This document shows positions 8,810-18,780 of a stretch of 64,000 nt of DNA, in pieces. The stretch is from Polynucleobacter meluiroseus. Lineage in GTDB: Bacteria > Pseudomonadota > Gammaproteobacteria > Burkholderiales > Burkholderiaceae. The stretch lies in NCBI GenBank assembly GCA_945878885.1, contig CAMCUP010000006.1, positions 1 through 64,000 of the forward strand. Reading direction: 5' to 3'. The position numbers were made by a program, and so were the translations under genes. Each line of letters starts with the position of its first letter. Positions within the stretch are counted from its first letter, which is position 1. Below the pieces are notes generated by a model, which did not search any database, had not been told where the DNA came from, and was given only the letters and a program-made list of their open reading frames with translations.

Positions 8810-9748
8810 TTAATCGACTAAACTTTTTGGTAAAGAAAAAACCGTATCTTCAACTATACCCGGCAATGAATGCACCTGCCTAGGACCAAACTCTTGAATA
8901 CGCTGCACAATTGCCTGTGCTAAAGTTTCTGGCGCGGACGCTCCAGCAGTAAGACCAACCCGTTTTTTACCGACAAACCACTCCGCCTGTAATTGCTCGG
9001 GGGCATCAACCATGTAGGCTGGTACACCAAGTTTTTCAGCCAATTCACGCAAGCGATTCGAGTTCGAGCTCATCTTACTTCCCACCACAATAACAACTTC
9101 AACTTGCGGGGCCATAAATTTCACTGCATCTTGGCGATTTTGCGTGGCATAACAAATATCTTGTTTACGGGGTTTTATGATTTGCGGAAATTTTTGCGTT
9201 AAGGCATCAACAATTTCTTTAGTTTCATCTACCGACAAAGTAGTTTGGGTAACAAATGCTAACTTGGTCCCGGCCGGAAAATTCAGTTTAGCAACATCGC
9301 TCAAATTTTCGATTAAAAAGATGCCTGCATTCACTTGGCCCATGGTGCCCTCTACTTCAGGGTGCCCAGCATGACCAATCATCAAGACTGTAAAACCATC
9401 CTTACACATCTTCACCACTTCAACGTGTACCTTCGAGACCAAGGGACAAGTGGCATCATAAATTTGCAAGCCCCGAGCCGCAGCATCTCGACGGACTTCT
9501 TGCGAAACGCCATGCGCACTAAACACCACGATTGCACCCTCGGGAACTTCGGCGAGCTCCTCGACAAAAATGGCCCCTTTCGCGCGCAGTTCTTCGACTA
9601 CATATACGTTATGCACAATTTCATGGCGCACATAAATGGGCGCGCCAAAGCGTTGCAATGCTTCATTGACGATATTAATTGCGCGATCTACCCCAGCACA
9701 AAAGCCCCGCGGTTGCGCCAAGATAATTTGGTCGGTATTTTGGTTCAT
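8810..9748 (-). CDS. ispH: 4-hydroxy-3-methylbut-2-enyl diphosphate reductase
   Basis: Last enzyme of the MEP isoprenoid pathway. It reduces HMBPP to IPP and DMAPP with an iron-sulphur cluster. The 312-aa protein has the three conserved cluster ligands Cys17 (GFCAGVDRA), Cys101 ([11 protein letters not shown]) and Cys199 (ICYATQNRQ), plus the HP segments [11 protein letters not shown] and SAHGV. It starts at ATG 9748, 3 bp after the fkpB stop, so the pair is likely co-transcribed. The fkpB-ispH arrangement is widespread in proteobacteria. Confidence 0.96.
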   Translation of the reverse strand: MNQNTDQIILAQPRGFCAGVDRAINIVNEALQRFGAPIYVRHEIVHNVYVVEELRAKGAIFVEELAEVPEGAIVVFSAHGVSQEVRRDAAARGLQIYDATCPLVSKVHVEVVKMCKDGFTVLMIGHAGHPEVEGTMGQVNAGIFLIENLSDVAKLNFPAGTKLAFVTQTTLSVDETKEIVDALTQKFPQIIKPRKQDICYATQNRQDAVKFMAPQVEVVIVVGSKMSSNSNRLRELAEKLGVPAYMVDAPEQLQAEWFVGKKRVGLTAGASAPETLAQAIVQRIQEFGPRQVHSLPGIVEDTVFSLPKSLVD

Positions 9749-9751
9749 AAG

Positions 9752-10201
9752 CTAAAGAATAGCAATAATTTGCGCTTCAAAGGTAACAGGCTTACCAGCC
9801 AAGGGGTGATTAAAATCAAACCAGCCCCCCTTAGCATCAATCGACTGCAAGACACCTGCATATTGTGCACCATTGGGGGCATTAAATTCGACAACATCGC
9901 CCACCATAAATTCAGGGGCATCTACTTTGGCATTTTTCTGCAAGGCCGCCAAAGAAACCCATTGCACTAATTCTTCGTTGCGCATACCAAAACTCGCTTC
10001 TGGAGCAATCACAGTAGTTTTGTGTTCGCCCACCTGAAGCCCGATTAAAACATTTTCAAAACAAGGTGCAAATTGACCCGAACCCAAAAGCAAAGTCGCA
10101 GGCCGATCCAAAAAAGTATTCACGAAGCTTTCCCCGCTGGGCAGGCCCAAACGATAGTTGAGGGTCAAGTAGGAATTGGGCAGCACATGGGTTTTACTCA
10201 T
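9752..10201 (-). CDS. fkpB: FKBP-type peptidyl-prolyl cis-trans isomerase, SlpA/FkpB type
   Basis: Small cytoplasmic FKBP-type proline isomerase and chaperone, 149 aa from the chosen start. It shows the SlyD/SlpA-class pattern: SYLTLNYRLGLPSGE, a central GSGQFAPCFENVLIGLQVGEH stretch, an insert-in-flap region and the closing DFNHPLAGKPVTFE motif. ATG 10201 (MSKTHVLP) was chosen over an upstream in-frame start at 10270 because family proteins begin here and the longer form would run into the divergent radC start. The gap to radC is only 27 bp. It pairs with ispH downstream. Confidence 0.92.
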   Translation of the reverse strand: MSKTHVLPNSYLTLNYRLGLPSGESFVNTFLDRPATLLLGSGQFAPCFENVLIGLQVGEHKTTVIAPEASFGMRNEELVQWVSLAALQKNAKVDAPEFMVGDVVEFNAPNGAQYAGVLQSIDAKGGWFDFNHPLAGKPVTFEAQIIAIL

Positions 10202-10228
10202 GCAGCAATTGTAGCGAGAGCTGCTCCC

Positions 10229-10921
10229 ATGGCGCAGGGGGGCATTAAACAGTGGCCAAAAGTACTGCAACCCCGAGAAAAATTGCGTCTCGAAGGTGCG
10301 CGAGCCTTAAGTGATGCCGAACTACTGGCAATTTTTTTACGGGTAGGGGTGCGTGGTAAAAGTGCCGTAGCCTTAGCTCAAGACTTATTACTTGCATTTG
10401 GCAGCCTTGCCGCGCTATTGACCTGTAGTCTTGAGGAAATTTCCAAATACCATGGTATGGGCCTATCAAAATGGGCGCAAATTCAGGCAGCGTATGAGTT
10501 AGTTAAGCGTAGCCTCGAAGATGCTGTCCACAATAGCGCTTCCTTAACATCACCCCAGCAGTTAAAAGAATTTTTACAAACCCAAATTGGTCGTCTGCCA
10601 CACGAGGTTTTTCTCTGTCTCTACCTTGACTCACAAAATTGCTTAATCGAATGCCAGGAGCTGTTTCGCGGCTCGATTACACAAACAGCGGTCTATCCGC
10701 GTGAGATTCTGAAAGAGGCCTTAAATCGCAACGCCAGCGCTCTTATCGTTGCCCATAATCATCCTAGCGGCAACCCCCTTCCCAGCGCGGCTGATATTGC
10801 CTTAACTGAAACCTTGCATACAGCACTGCAATTAGTTGATATTCCCCTGCTCGACCACTGCATTGTGAGTCATACTGGTTTTTTCTCTTTTTTAGACTCT
10901 GGCTTAATTAATAAGACTTAA
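10229..10921 (+). CDS. radC: RadC family JAB1/MPN-type protein
   Basis: 230-aa protein with an N-terminal helix-hairpin-helix part (LEGARALSDAELLAIFLRVG, residues 21-40) and a C-terminal JAMM metalloprotease-like domain. The metal motif is H176-x-H178-PSG with Asp189. Despite the name, RadC's link to DNA repair in E. coli was later withdrawn and its function is unclear. ATG 10229 is preferred because family members start a few residues before the PREKL motif; an in-frame ATG at 10187 would overlap fkpB. It is divergent from fkpB. Confidence 0.9.
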   Translation: MAQGGIKQWPKVLQPREKLRLEGARALSDAELLAIFLRVGVRGKSAVALAQDLLLAFGSLAALLTCSLEEISKYHGMGLSKWAQIQAAYELVKRSLEDAVHNSASLTSPQQLKEFLQTQIGRLPHEVFLCLYLDSQNCLIECQELFRGSITQTAVYPREILKEALNRNASALIVAHNHPSGNPLPSAADIALTETLHTALQLVDIPLLDHCIVSHTGFFSFLDSGLINKT

Positions 10922-11018
10922 AATGATAGTGTTCGCTAACTTTTTAGCTGATGAACTAATTTATGCTGGTCCTACTGAGAAAAAAGCGAGAAGGGGCTAG
11001 CTCATTTAGCCCTTACCC

Positions 11019-11027
11019 TGATACAAT
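11019..11027 (+). promoter_or_regulatory. Extended -10 promoter of rpmB-rpmG
   Basis: TG at 11019-11020 followed one base later by TACAAT at 11022-11027, 30 bp before the rpmB ATG. The -35 region is weak, which fits an extended -10 promoter. Transcription would start near 11034, and an AAGGAG ribosome site (11045-11050) follows 7 bases before ATG. Confidence 0.55.
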
Positions 11028-11057
11028 TTACCCTTTTCGCAATTAAGGAGTCGTGTC

Positions 11058-11291
11058 ATGGCAAAAGTTTGCCAAGTCACTGGGAAGAAGCCGATGGTTG
11101 GCAATAATGTTTCCCATGCAAACAATAAAACGAAGCGTCGCTTTTTGCCAAATTTGCAAAATCGTCGCTTTTGGATTGAATCAGAAAACCGCTGGATTAG
11201 CTTGCGCTTGACCACTGCTGGTTTGCGCTTAATCGACAAGAACGGCATTGATGCTGTACTCGTTGACTTACGTGCACGTGGCCAAATTTAA
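11058..11291 (+). CDS. rpmB: 50S ribosomal protein L28
   Basis: 77-aa basic protein of the large ribosomal subunit, recognised by the N-terminal [20 protein letters not shown] stretch, the [12 protein letters not shown] segment and the [12 protein letters not shown] region. The length is that of the family. It is preceded by a strong AAGGAG ribosome site and followed 11 bp later by rpmG, the standard bacterial pair. An antisense open frame across it is a shadow. Confidence 0.97.
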   Translation: MAKVCQVTGKKPMVGNNVSHANNKTKRRFLPNLQNRRFWIESENRWISLRLTTAGLRLIDKNGIDAVLVDLRARGQI

Positions 11292-11302
11292 GGGAGTGCA
11301 AG

Positions 11303-11470
11303 ATGGCTAAAGGCGGTAGAGAGAAAATCAAGTTGGAGTCCTCAGCTGGTACTGGGCACTTTTACACAACCACTAAAAACAAGCGCACTAAACCTGAAAA
11401 ATTAGAGATCTCAAAGTTCGATCCCACCATTCGTAAGCATGTGCCTTATAAAGAAACCAAGCTCAAGTAA
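11303..11470 (+). CDS. rpmG: 50S ribosomal protein L33
   Basis: 55-aa large-subunit protein, read directly from the sequence: it starts [20 protein letters not shown] and ends in [10 protein letters not shown] before TAA at 11468-11470. This is the cysteine-free (non-zinc) L33 form, as the usual CxxC pairs are absent. Its start lies 11 bp after the rpmB stop, and a GGAG ribosome site (11292-11295) sits in the gap. An intrinsic terminator follows within 20 bp, closing the two-gene operon. Confidence 0.96.
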   Translation: MAKGGREKIKLESSAGTGHFYTTTKNKRTKPEKLEISKFDPTIRKHVPYKETKLK

Positions 11471-11487
11471 TTTAGTTTGGTAAAAAC

Positions 11488-11523
11488 AAACCCGCAAAGT
11501 TAATCAACGATGCGGGTTTTTTT
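11488..11523 (+). terminator. Intrinsic terminator of rpmB-rpmG
   Basis: Inverted repeat with arms 11488-11496 (AAACCCGCA) and 11511-11519 (TGCGGGTTT), a 14-nt loop and a T-run through 11523. It is placed 18 bp after the rpmG stop, a classical rho-independent terminator. Confidence 0.85.
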
Positions 11524-11556
11524 ATGGGTATTTTTACTGGTATTGGAATTAAGAGT

Positions 11557-12759
11557 TTAAGCGTAGCGCCGTAAGCGCAAAGAAAAATCTCTTAAGCTTG
11601 TTAAGCCACTGGCCTCAGCTTGATGACACCAGGTGCGTAGTTGCGCAACTAATTGCTCACCAGTAGAGTTTGAACGCTGCCAAATGGCTTGTAAGTCACG
11701 ACGCATTTCAATCATGATGCGCAATTGCGCGTTGCTGGCCATTAGCTCTTCGAGTTTATTTTTTTCTGCTGCAGTCAGACGTGCCTCATCTTTACCAAGC
11801 CAACTGCGGGCATCTTTTAAATGCGTAGCAACCACGTGCATATGCTGCATTTCATTCTTAAAAAAGCGTCGTAGGGTCTTGCTATAGCGGTCCATTACCT
11901 CGTAACGATTAGCAATGATTGCTTCTAGGGTATCTTGATCGGCAGGGCGCACAGGCACTAGCACTGGCTTAGGCGGAGTTTTTTTCACTGTAGCCATGCC
12001 TACTGCACTAAGCATTCGAATATAGAGCCAGCCAATATCAAACTCGTACCACTTATTTGAAAGCTTGGCACTTGAAGCGAAGGTATGGTGATTGTTATGG
12101 AGCTCTTCACCGCCAATCAAAATACCCCACGGCACAATATTGGTTGAAGCATCTTCACAATCAAAATTACGATAGCCCCAAAAATGGCCAATGCCATTAA
12201 TTACACCCGCGGCCGTAATTGGAATCCAGAGCATTTGTACGGCCCAAATAGTAGCGCCAATCGCGCCGAATAAAAAGACGTCGATGATCAACATTAAACC
12301 GACGCCTTGCCAAGAAAATTTGGTGTAAATATTTTTTTCAATCCAGTCATCAGGGGTGCCATGTCCAAATTTACTCAAGGTTTCTGGTTTATTTGCCTCT
12401 GCTTTATAAAGCTCAACCCCACGCAAAAGCACAGTTTTAATTCCCACGATTTGAGGGCTATGGGGGTCTTCAGGAGTTTCGCAGCGCGCATGGTGTTTAC
12501 GGTGAACTGCCGCCCACTCTTTCGTGACCATACCAGTAGTTAGCCACAGCCACAGTCGAAAAAAATGTGCCGCTAACGGATGCAAATCGAGTGCACGATG
12601 GGCCTGACAACGATGCAAATAAATGGTTACGGCTGCAATGGTGATATGGGTAGCAATTAAAGTAAATAAAACAATTTGCCACCAAGCCCAATTTAAATAG
12701 CCATGGGCAAGCCCGGCGAGTAAATTATCAGAAAGATTCTGTAAAAAGCTGGAATTCAA
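11557..12759 (-). CDS. Membrane fatty acid (acyl-CoA delta-9 type) desaturase
   Basis: Di-iron membrane desaturase of 400 aa that introduces a cis double bond into acyl chains and so adjusts membrane fluidity. The three histidine boxes are present: H49-x4-H54, H86RKHH90 and H221NNHH225. Hydrophobic segments lie around 28-48 and 153-180. After the catalytic core there is a helical, charged C-terminal extension of about 115 residues (roughly 285-400), rich in Lys, Glu and Gln, of unknown role. It probably needs an electron donor; the ferredoxin-type reductase at 1722 is a possible but unproven partner. It starts at ATG 12759. Confidence 0.87.
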   Translation of the reverse strand: MNSSFLQNLSDNLLAGLAHGYLNWAWWQIVLFTLIATHITIAAVTIYLHRCQAHRALDLHPLAAHFFRLWLWLTTGMVTKEWAAVHRKHHARCETPEDPHSPQIVGIKTVLLRGVELYKAEANKPETLSKFGHGTPDDWIEKNIYTKFSWQGVGLMLIIDVFLFGAIGATIWAVQMLWIPITAAGVINGIGHFWGYRNFDCEDASTNIVPWGILIGGEELHNNHHTFASSAKLSNKWYEFDIGWLYIRMLSAVGMATVKKTPPKPVLVPVRPADQDTLEAIIANRYEVMDRYSKTLRRFFKNEMQHMHVVATHLKDARSWLGKDEARLTAAEKNKLEELMASNAQLRIMIEMRRDLQAIWQRSNSTGEQLVAQLRTWCHQAEASGLTSLRDFSLRLRRYA

Positions 12760-12797
12760 GCGCTTACCTCTTAGTTAATATAGTAGTTACCCTTATT

Positions 12798-14231
12798 TTA
12801 CGCTTTGCGCCTAAAAACAGCAGCGAAGAACCCATCGGTACCATGCAAATGTGGCCACAGCTGCCACCAAGGGTTATCGGGGCTGGTGCCCAAGGGTCTT
12901 TCCCCATCCATAAAGTGGTCTTTTAAGGCCTCAGCAGCTGGAATAACCTCAAATTCAGGGTGTTTAGCCAAAAAATCTTCAGCAATTGCTTGATTTTCTG
13001 CTGGCAACAAGCTGCAGGTGCCATAAACTAGCCGCCCCCCCGGTTTTAGTAAACGACTGGCAGAAGCCAAAATACTGGCTTGCTTGGCATTTAGTTCAGC
13101 CACTCCAACCAAGCTTTGGCGCCACTTTAAATCGGGATTACGACGCAAGGTGCCAATACCACTGCAGGGCGAATCAACCAAAACACGATCAATTTTGCCT
13201 GCTAGGCGCTTAATTTTAGTGTCGTTTTCACTATCAATCCATACTGGGTGCACATTCGATAAACCGCTTCTCGCTAGGCGTGGCTTTAAATTAGCCAGTC
13301 GCCGTGCTGAAGTATCAAATGCATAAAGGCGCCCAGTCGAGCGCATGATAGCCCCAATTGCAAGCGTTTTGCCGCCAGAACCTGCGCAAAAATCAACTAC
13401 CATTTCACCCCGTTTTGGAGCAAGTAAATAGCAGAGTAATTGGCTACCCTCATCCTGCACTTCTAAATGACCTGCTTTAAACCAAGTTGAATTTTGCAAA
13501 GCGGGCTTGCCTTTAATCCGCAAACCCTCAGGAGCAAATGGGGTGGCCTCTGCTAGATATCGTCCACCCAAGGCATTCATCTCTTCCATCAGCTTGTCGC
13601 GGCTAGTTTTCATGGTGTTCGCGCGCAAATCTAGGGGGGCTGATTTCATCAGTGATTGGGCTAAAGCTTCACGCTGTTCGATGCCAGGAGAGACGGCAAA
13701 AGCATGCCACAGCCACTCAGGTAAATTATTGCGAACCATGGGTGCAAGGGTGCCATGATCGAGCTGTGCATAACGTAGGAGCCATTCATACTCGCCAGGC
13801 TGAAGCACAAAAGCTAAATCGGCTAAGGCGCTCTCCGCTCGGTTTGCAGAGCCTAAACCACCCTCAGAAAGAGCTGACATCATGCCCAATAAAGCAAGTC
13901 GCCGCGCCAAGGAGCCAGAGCCACTTGCCGCAAATTGGCCCATCTCATTTTTATGCCGCAACACTGCAAATGCACTTTCTGCAATTAAAGCGCGGTCGCG
14001 ATTACCTAAGCGTGGTTCAGCCCGAAAATATCGACTAACTAAACGGTCGGCCGCTTCTTCAAATTTTAGAAGCTCGGGCAGTAGGCGCTCTAAATGTAAG
14101 GCATGTTGCGGCAGCGCTTTTGCATGGGAAAAATTCTTTTGGCCAGTTGGCACAGCAGTTGTTTTGGCATCTTTGCGTTTAGCACGATTAGAGCGCGCAT
14201 AAGATCCGGCTTTATTCCAATCAGCCTTCAC
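12798..14231 (-). CDS. rsmB: RsmB/NOP-family rRNA (cytosine-C5) methyltransferase
   Basis: SAM-dependent RNA m5C methyltransferase of 477 aa, most like RsmB, which modifies C967 of 16S rRNA. The N-terminal half is a NusB/RsmB-like helical region, and the C-terminal half is a Rossmann domain with VVDFCAGSGGKTLAIG (SAM site), VDSPCSGIGTLRRNPD (motif IV) and GTCSLLPAEN (motif VI with the nucleophilic Cys). It starts at GTG 14231, forming a GTGA overlap with the purN stop, so translation is probably coupled to purN. The 16S C967 target is inferred from family; other NOP-family RNA targets are possible. Confidence 0.82.
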   Translation of the reverse strand: MKADWNKAGSYARSNRAKRKDAKTTAVPTGQKNFSHAKALPQHALHLERLLPELLKFEEAADRLVSRYFRAEPRLGNRDRALIAESAFAVLRHKNEMGQFAASGSGSLARRLALLGMMSALSEGGLGSANRAESALADLAFVLQPGEYEWLLRYAQLDHGTLAPMVRNNLPEWLWHAFAVSPGIEQREALAQSLMKSAPLDLRANTMKTSRDKLMEEMNALGGRYLAEATPFAPEGLRIKGKPALQNSTWFKAGHLEVQDEGSQLLCYLLAPKRGEMVVDFCAGSGGKTLAIGAIMRSTGRLYAFDTSARRLANLKPRLARSGLSNVHPVWIDSENDTKIKRLAGKIDRVLVDSPCSGIGTLRRNPDLKWRQSLVGVAELNAKQASILASASRLLKPGGRLVYGTCSLLPAENQAIAEDFLAKHPEFEVIPAAEALKDHFMDGERPLGTSPDNPWWQLWPHLHGTDGFFAAVFRRKA

Positions 14232-14866
14232 AAACTGCCACTGGCAAAAAATTGATTTTCAGGGGGGCTTAGTTTCACTTCGTTACCTTCTATACGCAAA
14301 CGGTTATCAATGAACCATTTTACGGCCCGCGGATAAATCTGATGCTCTAAGCGCAAAACCCGCGCTGCCAACTGCGCCTCATTCTCACCAACCATCACAG
14401 TTAACTCTGCCTGACAAATAATGGGGCCTTCATCTACCCCAGTAGTCACAAAATGGACAGTGGCACCATGCTTGCTAACGCCCGCCTCAAGTGCGCGTTG
14501 GTGGGTATGGAGGCCAGTAAAGTGGGGTAATAAAGAAGGATGAATATTGATTAAGCGCCCTGCGTAATGATCAATGAAGCCTGCGGTAAGAATGCGCATA
14601 AAGCCAGCTAAAACGACTAAATTTGGCTTTAATTCATCAATCTTCGCGATTAAAGCGGCATCAAAAGCCTCGCGACTGACAAAATCTCGATGATCAATAA
14701 TAAAAGTGGGAATGCCGACCTCACGGGCAAAATCAAGGCCTTTGGCTTGGGGATGGTTGGCAATCACCCCCGCAAAATGGGCTGGCCAAGCCTCTTTTTG
14801 AGCCATTTTGACAATGGCTTCAAAATTAGAACCCCGACCAGAAATTAAGCTAACAATTGATTTCAT
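14228..14866 (-). CDS. purN: Phosphoribosylglycinamide formyltransferase
   Basis: Purine pathway enzyme that transfers a formyl group from 10-formyl-THF to GAR. The 212-aa protein has the phosphate-binding loop SGRGSNFEAI, the catalytic NIHPSLLP motif with its Asn and His, and the TGVDEGPIICQ motif with the catalytic Asp. ATG 14866 (MKSIVSLISG) was chosen over an in-frame start three codons upstream because it matches the family N-terminus. It overlaps rsmB by 4 bp and is divergent from ribF, 26 bp away. Confidence 0.95.
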   Translation of the reverse strand: MKSIVSLISGRGSNFEAIVKMAQKEAWPAHFAGVIANHPQAKGLDFAREVGIPTFIIDHRDFVSREAFDAALIAKIDELKPNLVVLAGFMRILTAGFIDHYAGRLINIHPSLLPHFTGLHTHQRALEAGVSKHGATVHFVTTGVDEGPIICQAELTVMVGENEAQLAARVLRLEHQIYPRAVKWFIDNRLRIEGNEVKLSPPENQFFASGSL

Positions 14867-14892
14867 GAGCAACAATATAATTCAAGGTTACC

Positions 14893-15867
14893 TTGAAAGC
14901 GACTAGTGAACGTATTGTGAACGTATTCCGTGGCTCAACCCAGTTTTCTGCAGGACCCCCCTGCGCCCTTACCATTGGTAATTTTGATGGTGTGCATCGG
15001 GGTCATCATGCATTATTGAGCGAGCTAGTGCAAGGTGCTAAGGCTCGCCAACTTACCTCATGCGTGATGACCTTCGAACCTCATCCCAAAGAATTATTTG
15101 CGCCCACACAAGCGCCTCCGCGCATTTTAAATTTACGCGATAAATTAGAGGCGTTCGCTGCAATTGGCATCGAACGGGTAGTGGTAGAACATTTCAACTC
15201 GGCTTTTGCGGCCTTGACGCCCGATCAATTTGTAAACGATATTTTGGTCGAACGTTTACGTACGCGCTGGATTCTCATTGGCGATGATTTTTGTTATGGT
15301 GCCAAACGTGCGGGAAATTTTGCTAGCTTGAAAATAGCGGGGGTACGTGATGGGTTTGAAGTATCTGCAATGTCTACTATTGCTGAAAATCAGATTCGCA
15401 TTTCTAGCTCGGCCCTGCGGACGGCAATTGCACGGGGAGATCTGCAGCAGGCGAATAATTTACTCGGTCGGCCCTACTGTATTTCTGGACATGTTTTATA
15501 TGGACGCCAGTTAGGTCGTACTTTAGGTTTTCCAACTCTAAACATTGCGGTTGCCAATCATTTGCACCGACGACAAGTTGCGGCAAGCGGCATCTTTGTT
15601 GTACAAGTTCATGGCTTAGGGCCAGAACCCTTAAGAGGTGTAGCCAGCTTAGGTATTCGCCCAACGGTCGAAGATACTGGGCGAGTACTATTAGAAACTC
15701 ACGTATTTGATTTCAACGAAAATGTCTATGGGCGTATTGTTAAAGTAGAGTTGCTTGAAAAAATTCGTGATGAAGCAAAATACCCTGATTTACCCGCCTT
15801 GCAATTAGCAATTCAAGCTGATGCAGCGCATGCACGCCATTATTTTCTGAAAAAAATCTATGTCTGA
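14893..15867 (+). CDS. ribF: Bifunctional riboflavin kinase / FAD synthetase
   Basis: Makes FMN and then FAD from riboflavin and ATP. 324 aa. An N-terminal nucleotidyltransferase domain has [13 protein letters not shown], and a C-terminal flavokinase domain has [13 protein letters not shown] and the [18 protein letters not shown] ending. The start is TTG 14893 with AAGG 5 bases upstream; a GTG at 14917 would give a slightly shorter N-terminus closer to E. coli RibF and is a real alternative. The stop overlaps the ileS start by 8 bp. ribF-ileS-lspA is a widely conserved order. Confidence 0.94.
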   Translation: MKATSERIVNVFRGSTQFSAGPPCALTIGNFDGVHRGHHALLSELVQGAKARQLTSCVMTFEPHPKELFAPTQAPPRILNLRDKLEAFAAIGIERVVVEHFNSAFAALTPDQFVNDILVERLRTRWILIGDDFCYGAKRAGNFASLKIAGVRDGFEVSAMSTIAENQIRISSSALRTAIARGDLQQANNLLGRPYCISGHVLYGRQLGRTLGFPTLNIAVANHLHRRQVAASGIFVVQVHGLGPEPLRGVASLGIRPTVEDTGRVLLETHVFDFNENVYGRIVKVELLEKIRDEAKYPDLPALQLAIQADAAHARHYFLKKIYV

Positions 15868-18751
15868 AAAATCTACCGCCTACTCTGTTAATTTACTTGA
15901 AACCGCATTTCCGATGCGCGGCGATTTACCTAAACGTGAGCCTCAATGGGTCGCTAACTGGCAAAAAAATAAACTCTATGAAGCAATTCGAGTAGCTCAT
16001 GCTAACCAGCCTTTATTTATTTTGCATGATGGGCCGCCTTATGCCAATGGAGAAATTCATATCGGTCACGCCGTCAATAAAATTTTAAAAGATATGATCG
16101 TCAAGTCGCGCTGGCTAATGGGCTTTGATGCTGCATATGTACCCGGCTGGGATTGTCATGGCATGCCAATTGAAATTCAAATTGAAAAAAAGTTTGGTAA
16201 AAATTTACCGGTAGCTGAAGTACAAGCGAAAGCGCGCGAATATGCCAGCGTGCAAATTGCCAAACAAAAAATTGATTTTGAACGTTTAGGGGTATTAGGC
16301 GATTGGAATAGTCCATACCTCACCATGGACTACCAAAATGAGGCTGATGAAATACGGGCCTTGGCGGCAATCTGGCAAAAAGGCTATGTCTATCGCGGAC
16401 TAAAACCGGTTAATTGGTGTTTTGACTGTGGCTCTGCTTTAGCTGAGGCCGAAGTAGAGTACCAAGATAAAACAGATCCAGCTGTTGATATTGGCTTTCC
16501 CTTTGACGATACCCAGCGTTTGCAATTAGCGAAAGCTTTTGGTTTATCAGTCCTGCCTGAAAAATTCGGTATGGCTGTGATTTGGACTACAACCCCTTGG
16601 ACCATACCCGCCAATCAAGCACTAAATGTTCATCCTGAATTAACTTACGCCTTAGTTGACACCAGCAAAGGCCTGCTTATTTTGGCCGCTGACCGTGTTG
16701 CTAATTGCTTAAATGAATATGGTCTTGAGGGCACTATTTTGGCAACTTGCCTAGGTAGTGCCCTAGAGGGAATTTCTTTCTGGCATCCACTGGCATCGCT
16801 TGATGATGGCTATCGTCGTCTAGCTCCCGTTTACACGGCTGATTACGTCACCCTAGACACTGGTACTGGTTTAGTGCACTCTGCCCCCGCATATGGTGAA
16901 GAAGATTTTAAATCGTGCAAAGCACATCAACTAGCTGATGAGGCAATTTTAAATCCAGTCATGGGGAATGGCGTGTATGCCTCTTGGTTGCCACTGTTTG
17001 CAGGCGAGTTTATTTGGAAAGCCAATCCAAAAATAGTTGCCGCTTTAGAGCAAGCGGGTACTTTACTCAAACATAAAGCCTATACGCATTCCTACATGCA
17101 TTGCTGGCGTCATAAAACCCCCATCATTTATCGTGCTACTTCCCAATGGTTTGCCAGTATGGATAAAAAACCGCATGGTGAGGCGAATGCTCATCCGCTT
17201 AGTTTGCGAGAAGCAGCTTTACTAGGAATTGAAAATACCGAATTTTTTCCTGCGTGGGGAAAGCAACGCTTACATAGCATGATTGCCAGTCGACCCGATT
17301 GGACTTTATCGCGCCAGCGCCAATGGGGTGTGCCCATGGCTTTTTTCGTACATAAAGAAACGGGCCAGCCTCACCCGCGTACCCCCGAATTATTAGAGCT
17401 AGTTGCGCAAAGGGTTGAACAAGGTGGTATAGAGGCATGGCAAAAAATAAGTGTCGCCGATCTGCTTACTGAGGATGCTGATCTGTACGAAAAAAATCGC
17501 GATACCCTCGATGTATGGTTTGATTCAGGCACCACCCATTGGCATGTGATTCGTGGCTCACATCAAGCTGAGCTGTTTAATTTGGCAGCCCAAGAGCAAT
17601 TCTCTAGCCCCGCTGGTCGCTTAGCCGATTTGTACTTAGAAGGCTCTGATCAGCACCGCGGCTGGTTTCATTCCTCGCTTCTCACTGGCGTTATGCTCGA
17701 TGGCAAGCCGCCCTATAAAGCCTTGTTAACCCATGGTTTTACAGTTGATGGCCAAGGTCGCAAAATGAGTAAATCGATTGGCAATGTGATTGCACCGCAA
17801 GAGGTTGCCGATAAATTAGGTGCGGAAATTATTCGCCTATGGGTAGCCTCAACAGATTACTCGGGTGAAATGACCATCTCCGATGAAATTCTCAAGCGCG
17901 TGGTTGAGAGTTATCGACGTATTCGTAATACCTTGCGATTTTTATTAGCCAATTTAGCCGACTTTGATCCAGATAAAAATGCCTTGCCCTCCTCCGAGTG
18001 GCTTGAAATTGATCGTTATACCGTGGCCCTAGCGAGCACTTTACAAGCCGATATTCAGGCGTCTTACCAAGTTTATGAATTTCAACCAGTGGTTGCACGG
18101 ATGTTGAATTTCTGCTCAGAAGATTTAGGAGGGTTTTATCTCGATATTTTGAAAGATCGTCTTTACACTATGGCCCCCGATTCAAAAGATCGCCGCGCAG
18201 CACAAAATGCGCTCTTTCATATCACTCGTAATTTATTAAAATGGCTCGCACCCTTTCTCTCGTTTACGGCTGAGGAGGCATGGCAAGTCTTTCCACACGG
18301 AAAAGCAGGCGCTTGCGCCTCAATCTTTATGGAAGAATTTTCCTCCTTACCTGAAATTGTGCAAGCTAAAGCATTAATCAATAAATGGACTCGCTTGCGT
18401 GAAATTCGTGCTGAAGTTACCAAGGCCATTGAAATAGAGCGTGCCGCCGGTTTAATCGGATCTTCCTTGCAAGCTGAAATTCAAATAAAAGCTACTGAAC
18501 CCGACTTTAGTTTGTTGCAATCACTTAGTGCTGATTTGCGTTTTGTCATGATTACCTCAAGTGCCGAAATTGAACTAAGCAATGACCCCCTGCAGCCTTT
18601 AAGTATTCTCGTGCAAGCTAGCAAAAATCGTAAATGCGGTCGTTGCTGGCATCATGTGAGTGATGTTGGTGCTGATGTTACCAATCCCGATTTATGCAGT
18701 CGCTGTATTACTAATCTTTTTGGGGTTGGTGAAGATCGTCAATTTGCCTAG
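15860..18751 (+). CDS. ileS: Isoleucine--tRNA ligase
   Basis: Class Ia synthetase of 963 aa that charges tRNA-Ile and edits misactivated valine. HIGH is at residues 67-70 and KMSKS at 635-639. The CP1 editing domain lies between about 190 and 410 ([13 protein letters not shown] region). A C-terminal zinc-binding module has CGRCW followed by LCSRCI, so this is the bacterial-type IleS1 with a zinc finger. The start ATG at 15860 lies inside the end of ribF. lspA follows after 29 bp. Confidence 0.97.
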   Translation: MSEKSTAYSVNLLETAFPMRGDLPKREPQWVANWQKNKLYEAIRVAHANQPLFILHDGPPYANGEIHIGHAVNKILKDMIVKSRWLMGFDAAYVPGWDCHGMPIEIQIEKKFGKNLPVAEVQAKAREYASVQIAKQKIDFERLGVLGDWNSPYLTMDYQNEADEIRALAAIWQKGYVYRGLKPVNWCFDCGSALAEAEVEYQDKTDPAVDIGFPFDDTQRLQLAKAFGLSVLPEKFGMAVIWTTTPWTIPANQALNVHPELTYALVDTSKGLLILAADRVANCLNEYGLEGTILATCLGSALEGISFWHPLASLDDGYRRLAPVYTADYVTLDTGTGLVHSAPAYGEEDFKSCKAHQLADEAILNPVMGNGVYASWLPLFAGEFIWKANPKIVAALEQAGTLLKHKAYTHSYMHCWRHKTPIIYRATSQWFASMDKKPHGEANAHPLSLREAALLGIENTEFFPAWGKQRLHSMIASRPDWTLSRQRQWGVPMAFFVHKETGQPHPRTPELLELVAQRVEQGGIEAWQKISVADLLTEDADLYEKNRDTLDVWFDSGTTHWHVIRGSHQAELFNLAAQEQFSSPAGRLADLYLEGSDQHRGWFHSSLLTGVMLDGKPPYKALLTHGFTVDGQGRKMSKSIGNVIAPQEVADKLGAEIIRLWVASTDYSGEMTISDEILKRVVESYRRIRNTLRFLLANLADFDPDKNALPSSEWLEIDRYTVALASTLQADIQASYQVYEFQPVVARMLNFCSEDLGGFYLDILKDRLYTMAPDSKDRRAAQNALFHITRNLLKWLAPFLSFTAEEAWQVFPHGKAGACASIFMEEFSSLPEIVQAKALINKWTRLREIRAEVTKAIEIERAAGLIGSSLQAEIQIKATEPDFSLLQSLSADLRFVMITSSAEIELSNDPLQPLSILVQASKNRKCGRCWHHVSDVGADVTNPDLCSRCITNLFGVGEDRQFA

Positions 18752-18780
18752 GGCAAGCGCTGACATAAGCAAACTAAATT

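Noticed and set aside
9335-9970. Open frame of 211 codons on the plus strand across ispH and fkpB
   Set aside because: It is antisense to two well-identified genes, spans their junction, matches no family I know and has no ribosome site; a shadow frame.
10991-11015. Hairpin GGGCTA / TAGCCC between radC and rpmB
   Set aside because: No T-run follows on the plus strand and it overlaps the rpmB promoter region; a radC terminator is not supported.
13652-14038. 128-codon plus-strand open frame inside rsmB
   Set aside because: Antisense to a recognised methyltransferase; no independent support.
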